Origin: Planctomycetaceae bacterium
GTDB lineage: Bacteria > Planctomycetota > Planctomycetia > Pirellulales > Lacipirellulaceae
DNA: 64,000 bases
Direction: 5' to 3'
Assembly: GCA_002702655.1 (NCBI GenBank)
Contig: PABB01000026.1
Span: forward strand, 124,001-188,000
The translations under genes were made by a program, and so were the position numbers. This document shows, piece after piece, positions 16,483-25,298 of the stretch. Numbering within the stretch: position 1 is the first letter of the stretch; every line of letters starts with the position of its first letter. The notes beneath the pieces are model-generated. The model was not told the DNA's origin. It worked only from the letters and a program-made list of their open reading frames with translations, and searched no databases.

Positions 16483-18540
16483 ATGGGCGGCATCGACATC
16501 CTCGTCTTCGTAGTTTTTATCGCCCTCGTATTGTCCGTCGGCGTGCTCAAAAGCCGCGCAGGCAAGGGCGATGAGCAGAGCGCTCAGGACTTCTTTCTTG
16601 CGGGCCGCGGGCTGACGTGGTGGCTAATCGGCTTTTCGCTGATTGCGGCCAACATCTCGACTGAGCAGTTCGTCGGCATGAGCGGCAACGCGGCGAGCCA
16701 TGTCGGCTTGGCGATCGCCAGCTACGAGTGGATGGCCTGTATCACCCTAGTTGTGGTTGCCTTTGCGTTTCTGCCGTATTTTCTACGGGCCGGCATCTAC
16801 ACGATGCCCGAGTTTCTCGAGTATCGCTACAACTCCGCCGCCCGTTTGTTGATGGCGGCCGCAACCGTCCTCATTTATTTGCTTCTGTTGGGGGCGGTCA
16901 CCTACTCCGGAGCGCTGACCGTTAAGACGCTGGGGGCAAAGTACGGCTACGAGATCGGCCTGTGGCAACCCTCTCTGTTCATCGCTTTGTTCGCCATGAT
17001 TTACGTTGTTGCGGGCGGGCTGAAGGCGTCGGTGTGGGCCGACTTGCTGCAAGGCTCGGCGTTGATCCTTGGCGGCGCCATCATCATGTACTTTGCGTTC
17101 GTCAAGCTGGGCGACGCCGAGGAGGCGGCCACGGTCGTCGATGTCGCCACCGGCGAGGTGGCCGTTCAGCAACTCGACCCCGAGCAAGGGGCGTTCGATC
17201 GGTTCATGGACCTCAACTCGAACCGCTTGAATATGTTCCTGCCTAAGGACGACAACGTGCTGCCCTGGACGGCGCTGTTGCTGGGGCTCTGGATTCCCAA
17301 TTTCTACTACTGGGGCCTCAACCAATACATCACCCAGCGGACGCTCGGCTCGTCGTCGCTTGCCGAGGGGCAACGCGGCATTGTCTTCGCCGCGTTCTTG
17401 AAATTGATCATTCCGTTCGTGGTCGTCATCCCAGGCATCATCGCCTTCAATCTGTTCCACCATGACATGCGGCTCGATGCGCGAGGCGACTCGGCCAAGG
17501 CCATGGCGATGTATTTGTCGGCGAATCCAGGCACAGATTTCGTCGAACGCGTCGAAGCGCCCGACAATGCCGCGGTCGAAGCGCACACAGGGCCCAAGTA
17601 CCTGTTGGCGATCTACCCCGATGCCGACGCCATCAAGGCGATCGAGGCCAACAACCCGTTCGTGTTGCCCATGGCGGCTGACAAGTACGCTGAACTTTCC
17701 GAAGAGATCGCGACGTATGCTGCGGACCAATACCAACTGTTTGACGCCAAAGAGGACCACGCCTGGCAGCACGTGAATCCCGAATTGGCAGCCGAGGTCG
17801 ACGCCTACAACGAGACCACGGAAGCCAAAGCAAAGGAAGAAGGCAAGCCGACGGCCACTCAGGCGTTGGTCGCATACAAATACGATACGGCGTTGGGGCA
17901 ATTGCTCGGCATGTTGCCGGAGAACACCGGCCTGCTAGGGTTTGTGCTCGTCGCGCTGCTAGGAGCCGTGATCAGTTCGCTGGCGGCGATGCTGAATGCC
18001 GCGTCGTCGGTGTTCACCCTGGACTTGGCTTCAAAGTTCATCATTCCCAACGCGTCGCAAGCGACTATCGTCGGCTTGGGTCGCATCTGCGTCGTCGCGT
18101 TCGCCGTCATTGCATTCATGCTCGCGCCGCTGCTGGGCAACCCCAATATCTCCAACTCGATCTTCACGATCATCCAGGAATCGCAGGGGCTGGTGTCGCC
18201 GGGGATTTTGGCGGTGTTCGTCGTCGGCCTGCTTTCCAGTCGGTGCCCGCGGATTGCCGGTCTCATTGGCTTGCTGACGAGCATGATCTGCTATGCCGGG
18301 CTGAAGTTCCTAGCGCCCGATATCCAGTTCCTCAACCGCATGGCCATCGTCTTTGGCATTTGCCTGGCCGTGATGACGGCGCTGACCTACATTTCGCCGC
18401 TGAAAGAACCGATTACCTTCGAATCCAAGACGGACCTCAACCTGGAACAATCGAAGGGCGCCCGCACGGCCGGCATCGTCGCCATCGTGCTGACCCTGGT
18501 GCTGTACGCCGTGTTCAGCCCCCTGGTCATTGCCAAATAA
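16483..18540 (+). CDS. Sodium/solute symporter (SSS/SGLT family) with large soluble insertion
   Basis: 685-residue integral membrane protein of the solute:sodium symporter family, probably importing a sugar with Na+. N-terminal features are FFLAGRGLTWWLIGFSLIAA, NISTEQFVGMSG, and the YTMPEFLEYRYN motif after the third helix. Later, GAVISSLAAMLNAASSVFTLDL matches the family sodium-site helix. Members are usually 480-580 residues. The extra length is mainly residues about 327-470, a charged, Ala/Glu-rich soluble block (KYAELSEEIATYAADQYQ and similar) between two conserved helices, and a smaller insert at about 210-245. Which side of the membrane it faces was not determined. ATG at 16483 is preceded by AAGGA. 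Stands alone. Confidence 0.88.
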   Translation: MGGIDILVFVVFIALVLSVGVLKSRAGKGDEQSAQDFFLAGRGLTWWLIGFSLIAANISTEQFVGMSGNAASHVGLAIASYEWMACITLVVVAFAFLPYFLRAGIYTMPEFLEYRYNSAARLLMAAATVLIYLLLLGAVTYSGALTVKTLGAKYGYEIGLWQPSLFIALFAMIYVVAGGLKASVWADLLQGSALILGGAIIMYFAFVKLGDAEEAATVVDVATGEVAVQQLDPEQGAFDRFMDLNSNRLNMFLPKDDNVLPWTALLLGLWIPNFYYWGLNQYITQRTLGSSSLAEGQRGIVFAAFLKLIIPFVVVIPGIIAFNLFHHDMRLDARGDSAKAMAMYLSANPGTDFVERVEAPDNAAVEAHTGPKYLLAIYPDADAIKAIEANNPFVLPMAADKYAELSEEIATYAADQYQLFDAKEDHAWQHVNPELAAEVDAYNETTEAKAKEEGKPTATQALVAYKYDTALGQLLGMLPENTGLLGFVLVALLGAVISSLAAMLNAASSVFTLDLASKFIIPNASQATIVGLGRICVVAFAVIAFMLAPLLGNPNISNSIFTIIQESQGLVSPGILAVFVVGLLSSRCPRIAGLIGLLTSMICYAGLKFLAPDIQFLNRMAIVFGICLAVMTALTYISPLKEPITFESKTDLNLEQSKGARTAGIVAIVLTLVLYAVFSPLVIAK

Positions 18541-18714
18541 ACCTCGGATTGGTTCCAAGATCGCCAGATTCCCGACGAAGACTCCTCAAGCGACCGTCGG
18601 CTAGCTGCCAGCGGGTCGCGCGTCGTCGCGGTCCGCGCCGAGGATTGCTGCACTGAACTTGGCAGTTTTCCTCGGCAATGCGAAACTAGTTGTCGTGGCC
18701 GCGGTTGGATTGAG

Positions 18715-18753
18715 TGCGCACCCATGCGCACCCATGCGCACCCATGCGCACAC
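18715..18753. repeat. Tandem 10-bp repeat, almost four copies
   Basis: TGCGCACCCA occurs three times in direct tandem from 18715, followed by TGCGCACACA. It lies about 60 bases upstream of the prepilin-like ATG, where a promoter or regulator site could be. It is too short and spacerless to be CRISPR. Confidence 0.85.
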
Positions 18754-18815
18754 AGAGGACGGCTGCGGCCTGTCGGCGGTCGCGCAGCCGCACGCAGATT
18801 CATAGGGCCCGAGTG

Positions 18816-19421
18816 ATGGATTCTCTTTCGGCTTTGCGCCGCCGGCATGCTCCCGGCTTCACGCTCATCGAATTGCTGGTGGTGATTGCCATCATCGGAG
18901 TTCTCATCGGGCTGCTCCTGCCCGCCATTCAAGCGGCCCGCGAATCGTCGCGGCGGACCGCCTGCAAGAACAATCTGCGTCAGATCGGCCTGGCGATGAC
19001 GCAGTATCTCGATCGGCAAGGCGAGCGGGGCAAGTTCCCCCAAACCGCCAAGTTGCCGCGGACGCTCAATCCCAACAACCTCCCGTCGCTGTTCGACGTG
19101 CTGGCTCCGTTCTGCGAGAACAACCGCGAGTTGTTCCGCTGCCCCAGTGACCGGTACATCCCCGATGAGGAGGAAACAAGCGAGTTTGACACCTACTTCG
19201 AGCGCGAGGGGCTCAGCTACGACTATCCGTCGCTTGTGCTCGCCGGCCGCACGCGGCCCGAGGTGCTGGAACTGCGCAATGCTGGCGGGGGCAGCGGGGG
19301 CAGCGACAAGGTGTGGATCGTGTTCGACTTTGAGCCGTTCCACGGCCCGCCCGCAGAGAACGGGTCGCAAAACTACGCTTACCTCGACGGTCACGTCGAT
19401 GGGGTGGTCGTTGCCGAATAG
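18816..19421 (+). CDS. Type IV prepilin-like protein (DUF1559-type, N-terminal methylation motif)
   Basis: 201-residue pseudopilin-like protein. The ATG at 18816 gives a short leader and the prepilin peptidase site with [13 protein letters not shown], a hydrophobic helix [21 protein letters not shown] and the usual planctomycete continuation [13 protein letters not shown]. The C-terminus has [14 protein letters not shown], the short H-x-D-G ending of this group. It is shorter than most DUF1559 proteins (about 300 residues) and lacks their middle insertions. The product is likely assembled as a minor fibre or secretion pseudopilin in the cell envelope. Such genes occur in large paralogous sets in planctomycetes. 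It is followed after 54 nt by a small secreted protein, probably an operon. Confidence 0.85.
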   Translation: MDSLSALRRRHAPGFTLIELLVVIAIIGVLIGLLLPAIQAARESSRRTACKNNLRQIGLAMTQYLDRQGERGKFPQTAKLPRTLNPNNLPSLFDVLAPFCENNRELFRCPSDRYIPDEEETSEFDTYFEREGLSYDYPSLVLAGRTRPEVLELRNAGGGSGGSDKVWIVFDFEPFHGPPAENGSQNYAYLDGHVDGVVVAE

Positions 19422-19475
19422 CGGCTGTGCCGGGGGCTTGAATCAAGAGTCTGATTGAATGGGAAGGACCGAACG

Positions 19476-20039
19476 ATGTCTCGCAAAAATGGCGTTCTGA
19501 TCGTCATCGCCCTGTTACTGTTACCGCTGGCCGCGTGGGCGCTGGGCTGGTTCGGCGACGACACGCTGAGCGATGACCCGACCGTGGCCGAAATCCAGCG
19601 CGAAATGCGACGCGTCTCGGACTTACCCGAGGACCAGCGCCGGCAAGCGGGCGACAGAATGCGCAGCTTGGGTCAAAACCTGACCGATGAGCAACGGATG
19701 GAACTCTTCAAGACTTCCATCCCAATGTGGCAGCCCATGATGAAACAGCGGCTGAGCGACTTCTTCGCCAAGACGCCGGAAGATCAGCGCGCACAGATCG
19801 ACGAAGAGATTGATCGCATGGAGGAGTTTCGCCAAAACAACCCCGGCGGCGGCAACGGCGGCCCGTTCCGCGGCGGCCAGAACATGTCCCCGGAAAAGCG
19901 GGACGAGTTCATGAAGACCATGGTTGCCTACCTGTCGCCCGACGTGCGCGCCATGTTTGAACTGCGAATCCAGATGTTCAACGACCGCCGCGAAGAGCGC
20001 GGTCTGGAGCCGATCGGCCCGCCCGGCATGCGGCGTTGA
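19476..20039 (+). CDS. Hypothetical membrane-anchored helical protein
   Basis: 187 residues from the ATG at 19476, supported by GGAAGGA at 19462-19468; an upstream TTG at 19455 is less likely. One N-terminal membrane helix (VLIVIALLLLPLAAWALGWF) is followed by a charged helical region, IQREMRRVSDLPEDQRRQAG and on. A Gly/Asn/Pro linker near residues 122-137 (NNPGGGNGGPFRGGQ) separates a second helical part. The repeated R-x-L-P-E-D-Q-R pattern resembles periplasmic CpxP/Spy-like or DUF3106-like helical proteins, but no family can be assigned. It follows the prepilin-like gene by 54 nt and probably shares its transcript. Confidence 0.6.
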   Translation: MSRKNGVLIVIALLLLPLAAWALGWFGDDTLSDDPTVAEIQREMRRVSDLPEDQRRQAGDRMRSLGQNLTDEQRMELFKTSIPMWQPMMKQRLSDFFAKTPEDQRAQIDEEIDRMEEFRQNNPGGGNGGPFRGGQNMSPEKRDEFMKTMVAYLSPDVRAMFELRIQMFNDRREERGLEPIGPPGMRR

Positions 20040-20071
20040 GGACGGGCGGCCGATGACCAGCCGGGATCCCG

Positions 20072-20956
20072 TCACTTCCGGGTGTCGTACGCCTGCAGCG
20101 TCTCGACGGGCACCAATTGCGCAAAGCTGCCCGAGCGGAAACCCTCCAGGTCGACCGTGACGTAGGCGAATCCTACCCCGCGCAATTCGCGGACTATCCG
20201 CTCGCGCACCTGCGGCTCGCAAAGCCGGGGCAGGGCGTCCAGCGGCACTTCCAGCCGCGCCAGCTCGCGCTCATGGCAACGGACGCGCACCGTCCCCAGC
20301 CCGCACTGCCGCAACACTTGCTCAGCGGCGTCGATCCGCGCCAACCGCTCGGGCGTAATTTCGACGCCATACGCGACGCGACTCGACAAGCAGGGCGTGG
20401 CCGGTTTGTCCCAGATTTCCAGACCCCAGTGCGCCGCCAATTGCCGCACCTGCGACTTGCCGAGCCCCAATTCCGCCAGCGGACTGCGCACCGCGTGCTG
20501 GGCGGCGGCCGTCATGCCAGGGCGAAAATCGCCGCGATCGTCCGCGTTGGCGCCGTTGACCACGGCCGGCAGCCCCCACTCGCTCGCCAGTGGGCGCAGG
20601 CGGCCATACAGTTCGTCCTTGCAGTGAAAGCACCGGTCGGGGGCGTTCGCCAAGTACGCAGCGCTCTGCAACTCGCGCGTGGCGACGACGCGGTGCTCGA
20701 CGCCGATCGCGGCGGCAATCCGGCGGGCGGTCTCCAACTCGCCCGCAGCGAGCGAAGCGCTGGCGCCGGTGACCGCCACCGCGCGCTCGCCAAGGGCAAG
20801 ATGCGCCGCTTGGGCGACAACCGCGCTGTCCACGCCGCCCGAGTAGGCGATCACGCAGGGCCCGATCTCGGCGAGCAGCGCAACGAGTCGCTGCGCGTCG
20901 GCAGCCACGCCGTCGGCGGGCGAATCCTGGGCGACTGCGTCAGGGGAAGCGGCCAT
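20072..20956 (-). CDS. larE: ATP-dependent sulfur transferase LarE (nickel-pincer cofactor synthesis)
   Basis: 294 residues from the ATG at 20956; a start at 21016 would add 20 residues. LarE adenylates pyridinium-3,5-biscarboxylic acid mononucleotide and inserts sulfur during synthesis of the nickel-pincer nucleotide (NPN) cofactor. The PP-loop ATP site is SGGVDS at residues 39-44. Cys109 and Cys112 lie in RCFHCKDELY and Cys189 in ATPCLSSRVAYG. The last corresponds to the sacrificial cysteine position of the classical enzyme. Having all three fits the LarE subtype that binds an iron-sulfur cluster and need not destroy its own cysteine (family knowledge, not shown here). It follows the DUF4912 gene on the same strand; larB and larC are not in the window. 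A LarA-like partner is at 38421. Confidence 0.9.
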   Translation of the reverse strand: MAASPDAVAQDSPADGVAADAQRLVALLAEIGPCVIAYSGGVDSAVVAQAAHLALGERAVAVTGASASLAAGELETARRIAAAIGVEHRVVATRELQSAAYLANAPDRCFHCKDELYGRLRPLASEWGLPAVVNGANADDRGDFRPGMTAAAQHAVRSPLAELGLGKSQVRQLAAHWGLEIWDKPATPCLSSRVAYGVEITPERLARIDAAEQVLRQCGLGTVRVRCHERELARLEVPLDALPRLCEPQVRERIVRELRGVGFAYVTVDLEGFRSGSFAQLVPVETLQAYDTRK

Positions 20957-21070
20957 CTGGCGGGAAATCGGCAAATTGAGAAGCGCGAACCCAGAATGGT
21001 CCGCGCGATGGGTCACCGGCTGTGCTGGGAACGAATCCCGTCCCCTTCTCTTGCGGTCTTGCGGCGCCCG

Positions 21071-22168
21071 CTAGGAACGATCGGTCACGTCGCGGACCAC
21101 GGGTTCCATCGTCTTGGTGTTCCGCTCGACCGCCAGAATGATGGTACGTTGCTCGACGCCGTCGGAAGAACTGGCCACGACCGGAATCACTTGGCGACGA
21201 TCGGGCATCGGCAGGCGAACGGCAAACGTGCCATCGTCCCGCAGCGGCACCGGCTCGCCCTGCATCGTCACATGGGAGTTGCGAGACGCAGCGCCGTAAA
21301 CAATCACATCGGCGTCGACGGCGAACTGCATCTGCTCGCCGCCGGCCGCTGCCCCGCTGCCATAGCGCGTCTGCATCGGGTTGCCGAGGGGACGCTGCAG
21401 GCGTTCCTCCATCAGTTCGCGCAATTCGCGGCTCACCCCGTGCGGCGAGTAGCCGCCGCTCATCGCAAAAATGCGATCGGCATTCTCGGCGACGTCCGCC
21501 CAGTTGCCGTCCACTGCTTCGGCGCCGTTGGCGGCCGGCGTGGATACGGTGTTGCTGCGAGCCAGGCAGAAGAATACGCCGTCCTCGGCCGCGTAACCAA
21601 TTTCCATGCGGTACTGCGCCGGCGGATTCTGCACATCGACGTACCAATTGCGCACGCCGCCGTGGATCGTGATGTCGCGTTCGACCTCGCCAGTGCCGTC
21701 GTCGCCCAGGCGGAACACTCGGAGCACAGGCCGGGAGCCGTGCCAACGTTGTCCCAATGCGGCTTGCGCGCGGTCAATGCTGCGCTGATTCAATTCCCAG
21801 TAGGCGTGCAGCCAATAGGGATCGCGCACCATGACGACCAACCGATCCTCGCCATCGCTGTTGGACTGGTTTGCCGAGAGGTTTTTCGCCATCGCGACCC
21901 GATCGCGCAGTTTGGCGATCTCGCGGTTGCGGGGCGCTGCGAGAGCTGCGGGACGATCGCGGCGGACTTTCGCCTGCGGTCGGGCCGAGCCATTGCGCGA
22001 GGCCGGGGCTTCGCTGCGGGCGGCTGCCTGCGATCGTTTGCGGGCCGCGCGCACCAGCGCCCGAATCAGCTCCTCCTTCCGCATGGAATGCCAGCCGGCA
22101 ATTCCCCGGTCTCGTGCCATCTGGGCGAGGTCTTTGGCCGTGTGGGCCCTGAGAGTCGCTGCCGTCAT
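21071..22168 (-). CDS. DUF4912 protein with Rho_N/SAP-like N-terminal domain
   Basis: 365 residues from the ATG at 22168 (MTAATLRAHTAKDLAQMARD); the frame is open to 22234. Residues about 5-45 form a helix-extended-helix of the Rho N-terminal/SAP type (KDLAQMARDRGIAGWHSMRK, then EELIRALVRAARKR), a likely nucleic-acid-binding element. After a basic Ala/Arg linker, the DUF4912 core begins with VMVRDPYWLHAYWELN and continues to RMEIGYAAEDGVFFCLARSN. The C-terminal third (EMQ-type beta strands, about 260-365) is not recognised. The function of DUF4912 is unknown; the combination of Rho_N plus DUF4912 is known from planctomycetes and cyanobacteria. It is 114 nt upstream of larE. Confidence 0.8.
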   Translation of the reverse strand: MTAATLRAHTAKDLAQMARDRGIAGWHSMRKEELIRALVRAARKRSQAAARSEAPASRNGSARPQAKVRRDRPAALAAPRNREIAKLRDRVAMAKNLSANQSNSDGEDRLVVMVRDPYWLHAYWELNQRSIDRAQAALGQRWHGSRPVLRVFRLGDDGTGEVERDITIHGGVRNWYVDVQNPPAQYRMEIGYAAEDGVFFCLARSNTVSTPAANGAEAVDGNWADVAENADRIFAMSGGYSPHGVSRELRELMEERLQRPLGNPMQTRYGSGAAAGGEQMQFAVDADVIVYGAASRNSHVTMQGEPVPLRDDGTFAVRLPMPDRRQVIPVVASSSDGVEQRTIILAVERNTKTMEPVVRDVTDRS

Positions 22169-22759
22169 ATGTCGCGGGACCTTGCGTGAGAGACAGGTTC
22201 GCTCGCGGCGGCGGGGATGCAAACTCTCCGCCATCGTGCCGCGTCGGCTTCGTCCCTGAGGCCATCGCAGTGGTTTGTCCTGCGGAGAGACTGGCGCACT
22301 GAAAGCGCCAGCAGATCATGCAGGGATGAAGTTGCCCCATGCCGCCCGATGACCAGCCGGTAGCCGCCTGCAGGGGGCCCAACGAGTCTCAAGCGGCGCC
22401 ATCCACGTGCGGCGGCACGGAAGCCGGCGCCCACTTCAGGCAAATCTGATATCTCCGATGTCTCCCATACTATACGCAAAACCGCAATTCAGCAATTGTC
22501 GGCAGGCGAATTGAAGACGCAAACCATTGCCACAAAGCCACTTACAAACTTCACCGAGAATATCCCGCGACCTCGCAGCAGGGCGGCCTGCTGATTCGAG
22601 CGCCCGAAGCGCACTGCGAGGCCGGCGCGAGCCGTTGACGACCGCCTCCGTCGCGGCGGCGCATCGGATGCTCACCAATGCGCAACCTGTTCTGCAGCAT
22701 GAACTTACGGGCGGCGTCGAAGACTTTGTGAAAAATCTCACGAATTCAATCGCGGCCCG
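22169..22759. other. Divergent intergenic region between DUF4912 and the ATP synthase operon
   Basis: About 590 bases with lower GC, especially 22440-22560. No convincing gene, RNA gene or repeat was recognised. The ATP synthase promoter lies at its right edge. Confidence 0.6.
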
Positions 22760-22789
22760 TTGACCGTCCAATTTAGCCGCACTAAATTG
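22760..22789 (+). promoter_or_regulatory. Probable ATP synthase operon promoter overlapped by an operator-like palindrome
   Basis: TTGACC (22760-22765), 17-base spacer, TAAATT (22783-22788). The palindrome CAATTTAG-CCGCA-CTAAATTG (22769-22789) covers half the spacer and the whole -10, a place where a bound regulator would block RNA polymerase. The leader to the first gene would be about 185 nt. Confidence 0.55.
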
Positions 22790-22980
22790 ATGCCGCACTG
22801 AACGTTACGGCGTGTCGCCCGTTGCTCGCGCCTTCGACTCAGAGCCGCTCCGGCAGCCCTTGGCTCGCTCGCGAGCGTCCCTAAGTCGTTGCTAGCAGAG
22901 AAGTTAGTCCCGCCGGTCAGTGTGCAATCGATCAGGCTTCGCGTCGGTCGAGCTCCACAACGCTGACAAGCGAGCGGCCG

Positions 22981-23211
22981 GTGGATGAGCAAAGCGCCCG
23001 CGCCAGGGCCGCCGCGATTCAGTGGGTGGCGCGGATCCTCGCGGTCGCGCTGCTCATGGCGGCGCCGCCCGCGGCGGGGACCTTCCTCGATCGCCGCTGG
23101 CAGACGTCGTGGCTGACGCCCGTTGGCGTCGCACTGGGGTTGATTGCTGGAATTGGATACCTGGTCGCGATCACCCGCAACGGCGACCGCGACAAGAAAG
23201 AAAAAGAATAA
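22981..23211 (+). CDS. atpZ: AtpZ-like small membrane protein (F1Fo ATPase accessory subunit)
   Basis: 76-residue protein from the GTG at 22981. Two membrane helices lie at about 14-33 and 46-63, separated by the DRRWQTSWLTP turn, with a basic tail DRDKKEKE. Size, topology and first position in an ATP synthase operon match the AtpZ/AtpI pair, proposed to aid Mg or Ca transport or c-ring assembly. The LDRRW...TPVG...GLIAGI pattern is typical of AtpZ. The region between this gene and the next (about 150 nt) holds no separate gene. Confidence 0.7.
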   Translation: MDEQSARARAAAIQWVARILAVALLMAAPPAAGTFLDRRWQTSWLTPVGVALGLIAGIGYLVAITRNGDRDKKEKE

Positions 23212-23362
23212 GCGACGCGCCGAACTCACCGTGGTTCGGCCGACTCACCGGACCAGCAAGCGCTTGGTCAATAACTCGTTCCTGGCTGTCGCTCGTCGAG
23301 TCTTGCCTCCCCTTCGCACTCGACGGCCCGACGCACTGGGTTGCATACCTGTCGATTACGCC

Positions 23363-23779
23363 GTGGCGCCAACCCTCAAGTCGATTGCCGTGCTTGCCGC
23401 AGTATTGGTCGCTGCGGCCGTGATCGCTGGTGCGGTTGCGGCGCGAAAGGCAGGCGAGCCGGCCTACACGGCCAGCTTTGTTGCTGCGGGCATTGTCTGG
23501 GTCGCCGGCGTCGTTGCGTTGTTTTTGACGGGACTGCCCGCGACAGGCCCGGGCCGAGTGAACGGCGCCATGCTGTCCTTGCTGTTTCGCACGGGCATTC
23601 TCCTGGCGGCGCTGCTGACGTTGTCGCGATGGGACCACCCGCTGGTCGAGGCCGGCTTGGTCGGCCTGTTTTTGGTGCATTACTTCATCGGCCTCGCCGC
23701 CGAAACATTGTTGATCGTCCGCCTGATTCGCTCGACCGCCGACGACGGCCTGACTCCGGCCAAATCCAGCACCGCCTAA
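23363..23779 (+). CDS. atpI: AtpI-like membrane protein (ATP synthase subunit I)
   Basis: 138 residues if the GTG at 23363 is the start (VAPTLKSIAVLAAVLVAAA); the open frame continues upstream through the end of atpZ, but those residues are not membrane-like. Four hydrophobic helices fit ATP synthase protein I, thought to guide c-ring assembly. Motifs such as GRVNGAMLSLLFRTGILLA and FLVHYFIGLAAETLLIVRLI agree with the family in helices three and four. The assignment rests on topology and on its place between atpZ and atpB. It could be called simply a conserved membrane protein of the operon. Confidence 0.6.
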   Translation: MAPTLKSIAVLAAVLVAAAVIAGAVAARKAGEPAYTASFVAAGIVWVAGVVALFLTGLPATGPGRVNGAMLSLLFRTGILLAALLTLSRWDHPLVEAGLVGLFLVHYFIGLAAETLLIVRLIRSTADDGLTPAKSSTA

Positions 23780-23857
23780 TGGCTTCGCTGGACGACAGAA
23801 TCCAGCCCGCTCGGACGAAACACCAACCACTGACTCAGCCACCAGCCGCTCCGCGAT

Positions 23858-25219
23858 ATGTCTGACATTCTCCATATCAAAGACGCCTACTACTTCGAGA
23901 TCCCGAAGGCGCTGTGGCGTTCGGAGCGGGAGACTCGCGAGGAGTTTCCCGAGCATTACGTGCGGCTCGATCCTGATTATCAGGACTGGGAAGCCGCTCG
24001 GCAGATCGCCAATCTGAAGCAGATCGACGGGATCGACGACATTCCGGCCGAGTCGGAACTGCTGCACGAGTACCACGAGTGGCGGCACGCCGAGGGCAAC
24101 TTCGCCAAACCGTTTGATCGGTTCCTGGAGGAATCGTCGTCTCAAGCATGGTTCCAGCGGCAACTGGGGCTAGGCGAATGGCCGGCAAAGCTCGAGCGTG
24201 AATATACCCGGGCCGCCGTGAAAGACATCAAACGTGACGACTTTGTCACGGACAAGGCCTACGACGTGGCTGTGGAAGAGGCCAAGGACCAGGGCCTGGC
24301 CGCCTACCACGCCCACATGGACAAAGCGGTCGCGTATCGCAAAGCCTGGGAAGGCGCCAAGCGCGCCGCCGAGGACCTCGACAAGTACCAGTTGGAAACC
24401 GATCCCTGGCCGCCCGAGAAGATCGAGCAGTACAACCGCGAGTTGGACGGCAAGATTCTCATTCCGCAGCCCCTCGGCAAGTTGCGCAATAACTACGAGC
24501 CGGAGTCGGGCTTCTGCGTTTCCAAGTTCATGATCCTGGAACTGGTCGTCGCCGGACTGTTGCTGCTGGTGTTCAGCAAGCTGGCCAAGCGGTCGACCGG
24601 CGCCCGGCCGGTCCGCGGCAAGCTGTGGAACCTGTTTGAAACGTTCCTGGTGTTCATTCGCGACCAGATCGCCCGCCCGGCGATTGGCGGCCACGACGCC
24701 GATCGCTACGTGCCGCTGCTGTGGACGATGTTCATGTTCGTGCTGACATGCAACCTGTTCGGCATGCTGCCCTGGGTGGGGGCGCCCACCGGCAGTTTCA
24801 GCGTGACGCTGGGGCTGGCGTTTGTCACCTTTGCCACCGTCGTCTACGGCGGTTCGAAGAAATTTGGCCCGGTGGGGTTCTGGAAAAACCAAGTGCCCCA
24901 CATGGATTTGCCGTTCGTCTTGGCGATTCTCATCAAGCCGATGTTGTTCGCCATTGAAGTGCTCGGTCTGTTGATCAAACACATGGTGCTTGGCATCCGG
25001 TTGCTAGCCAACATGGTCGCCGGACACTTGGTGCTGTTGGCCATCATGGGCATCGCCGTCGCCGCGGCCAGCAGCGACATGTGGCCCGCCGCGGCCGGCA
25101 TTTCGGTCGTTGGCTCGGCGTTGTTTAGTTTGCTTGAATTGTTCGTCGCCTTTTTGCAGGCGTACGTGTTTACCTTCCTTTCGGCCCTGTTCATCGGCGC
25201 TTCGATTCACCACCACTAA
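23858..25219 (+). CDS. atpB: F1Fo ATP synthase subunit a (AtpB) with long N-terminal extension
   Basis: 453 residues, against 240-300 for usual subunit a. The proton-channel part spans about residues 224-453: the first helix (ILELVVAGLLLLVFSKL), YVPLLWTMFMFVLTCNLFGM, and the hallmark LGIRLLANMVAGH with the essential Arg381 beside the c-ring. The last helix ends FLSALFIGASIHHH. Residues 1-220 are an acidic, largely helical soluble domain (HIKDAYYFEIPKALWRSE, later EAKDQGLAAYHAHMDKAVAY) with no signal peptide. In the usual topology this part faces the periplasmic side. Its role is unknown. ATG at 23858 is the only good start. It follows atpI by 78 nt and precedes atpE by 79 nt. Confidence 0.93.
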   Translation: MSDILHIKDAYYFEIPKALWRSERETREEFPEHYVRLDPDYQDWEAARQIANLKQIDGIDDIPAESELLHEYHEWRHAEGNFAKPFDRFLEESSSQAWFQRQLGLGEWPAKLEREYTRAAVKDIKRDDFVTDKAYDVAVEEAKDQGLAAYHAHMDKAVAYRKAWEGAKRAAEDLDKYQLETDPWPPEKIEQYNRELDGKILIPQPLGKLRNNYEPESGFCVSKFMILELVVAGLLLLVFSKLAKRSTGARPVRGKLWNLFETFLVFIRDQIARPAIGGHDADRYVPLLWTMFMFVLTCNLFGMLPWVGAPTGSFSVTLGLAFVTFATVVYGGSKKFGPVGFWKNQVPHMDLPFVLAILIKPMLFAIEVLGLLIKHMVLGIRLLANMVAGHLVLLAIMGIAVAAASSDMWPAAAGISVVGSALFSLLELFVAFLQAYVFTFLSALFIGASIHHH

Positions 25220-25298
25220 TGGTGAGCGAGCAACCCACTGGGGATCCGACCGATTTCAGGGTCTGCACTCGGTTCGACTGTCATAAGGAGCTGGATAA

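Noticed and set aside
18715-18753. Possible CRISPR
   Set aside because: Units of ten bases in direct tandem without spacers, no cas genes.
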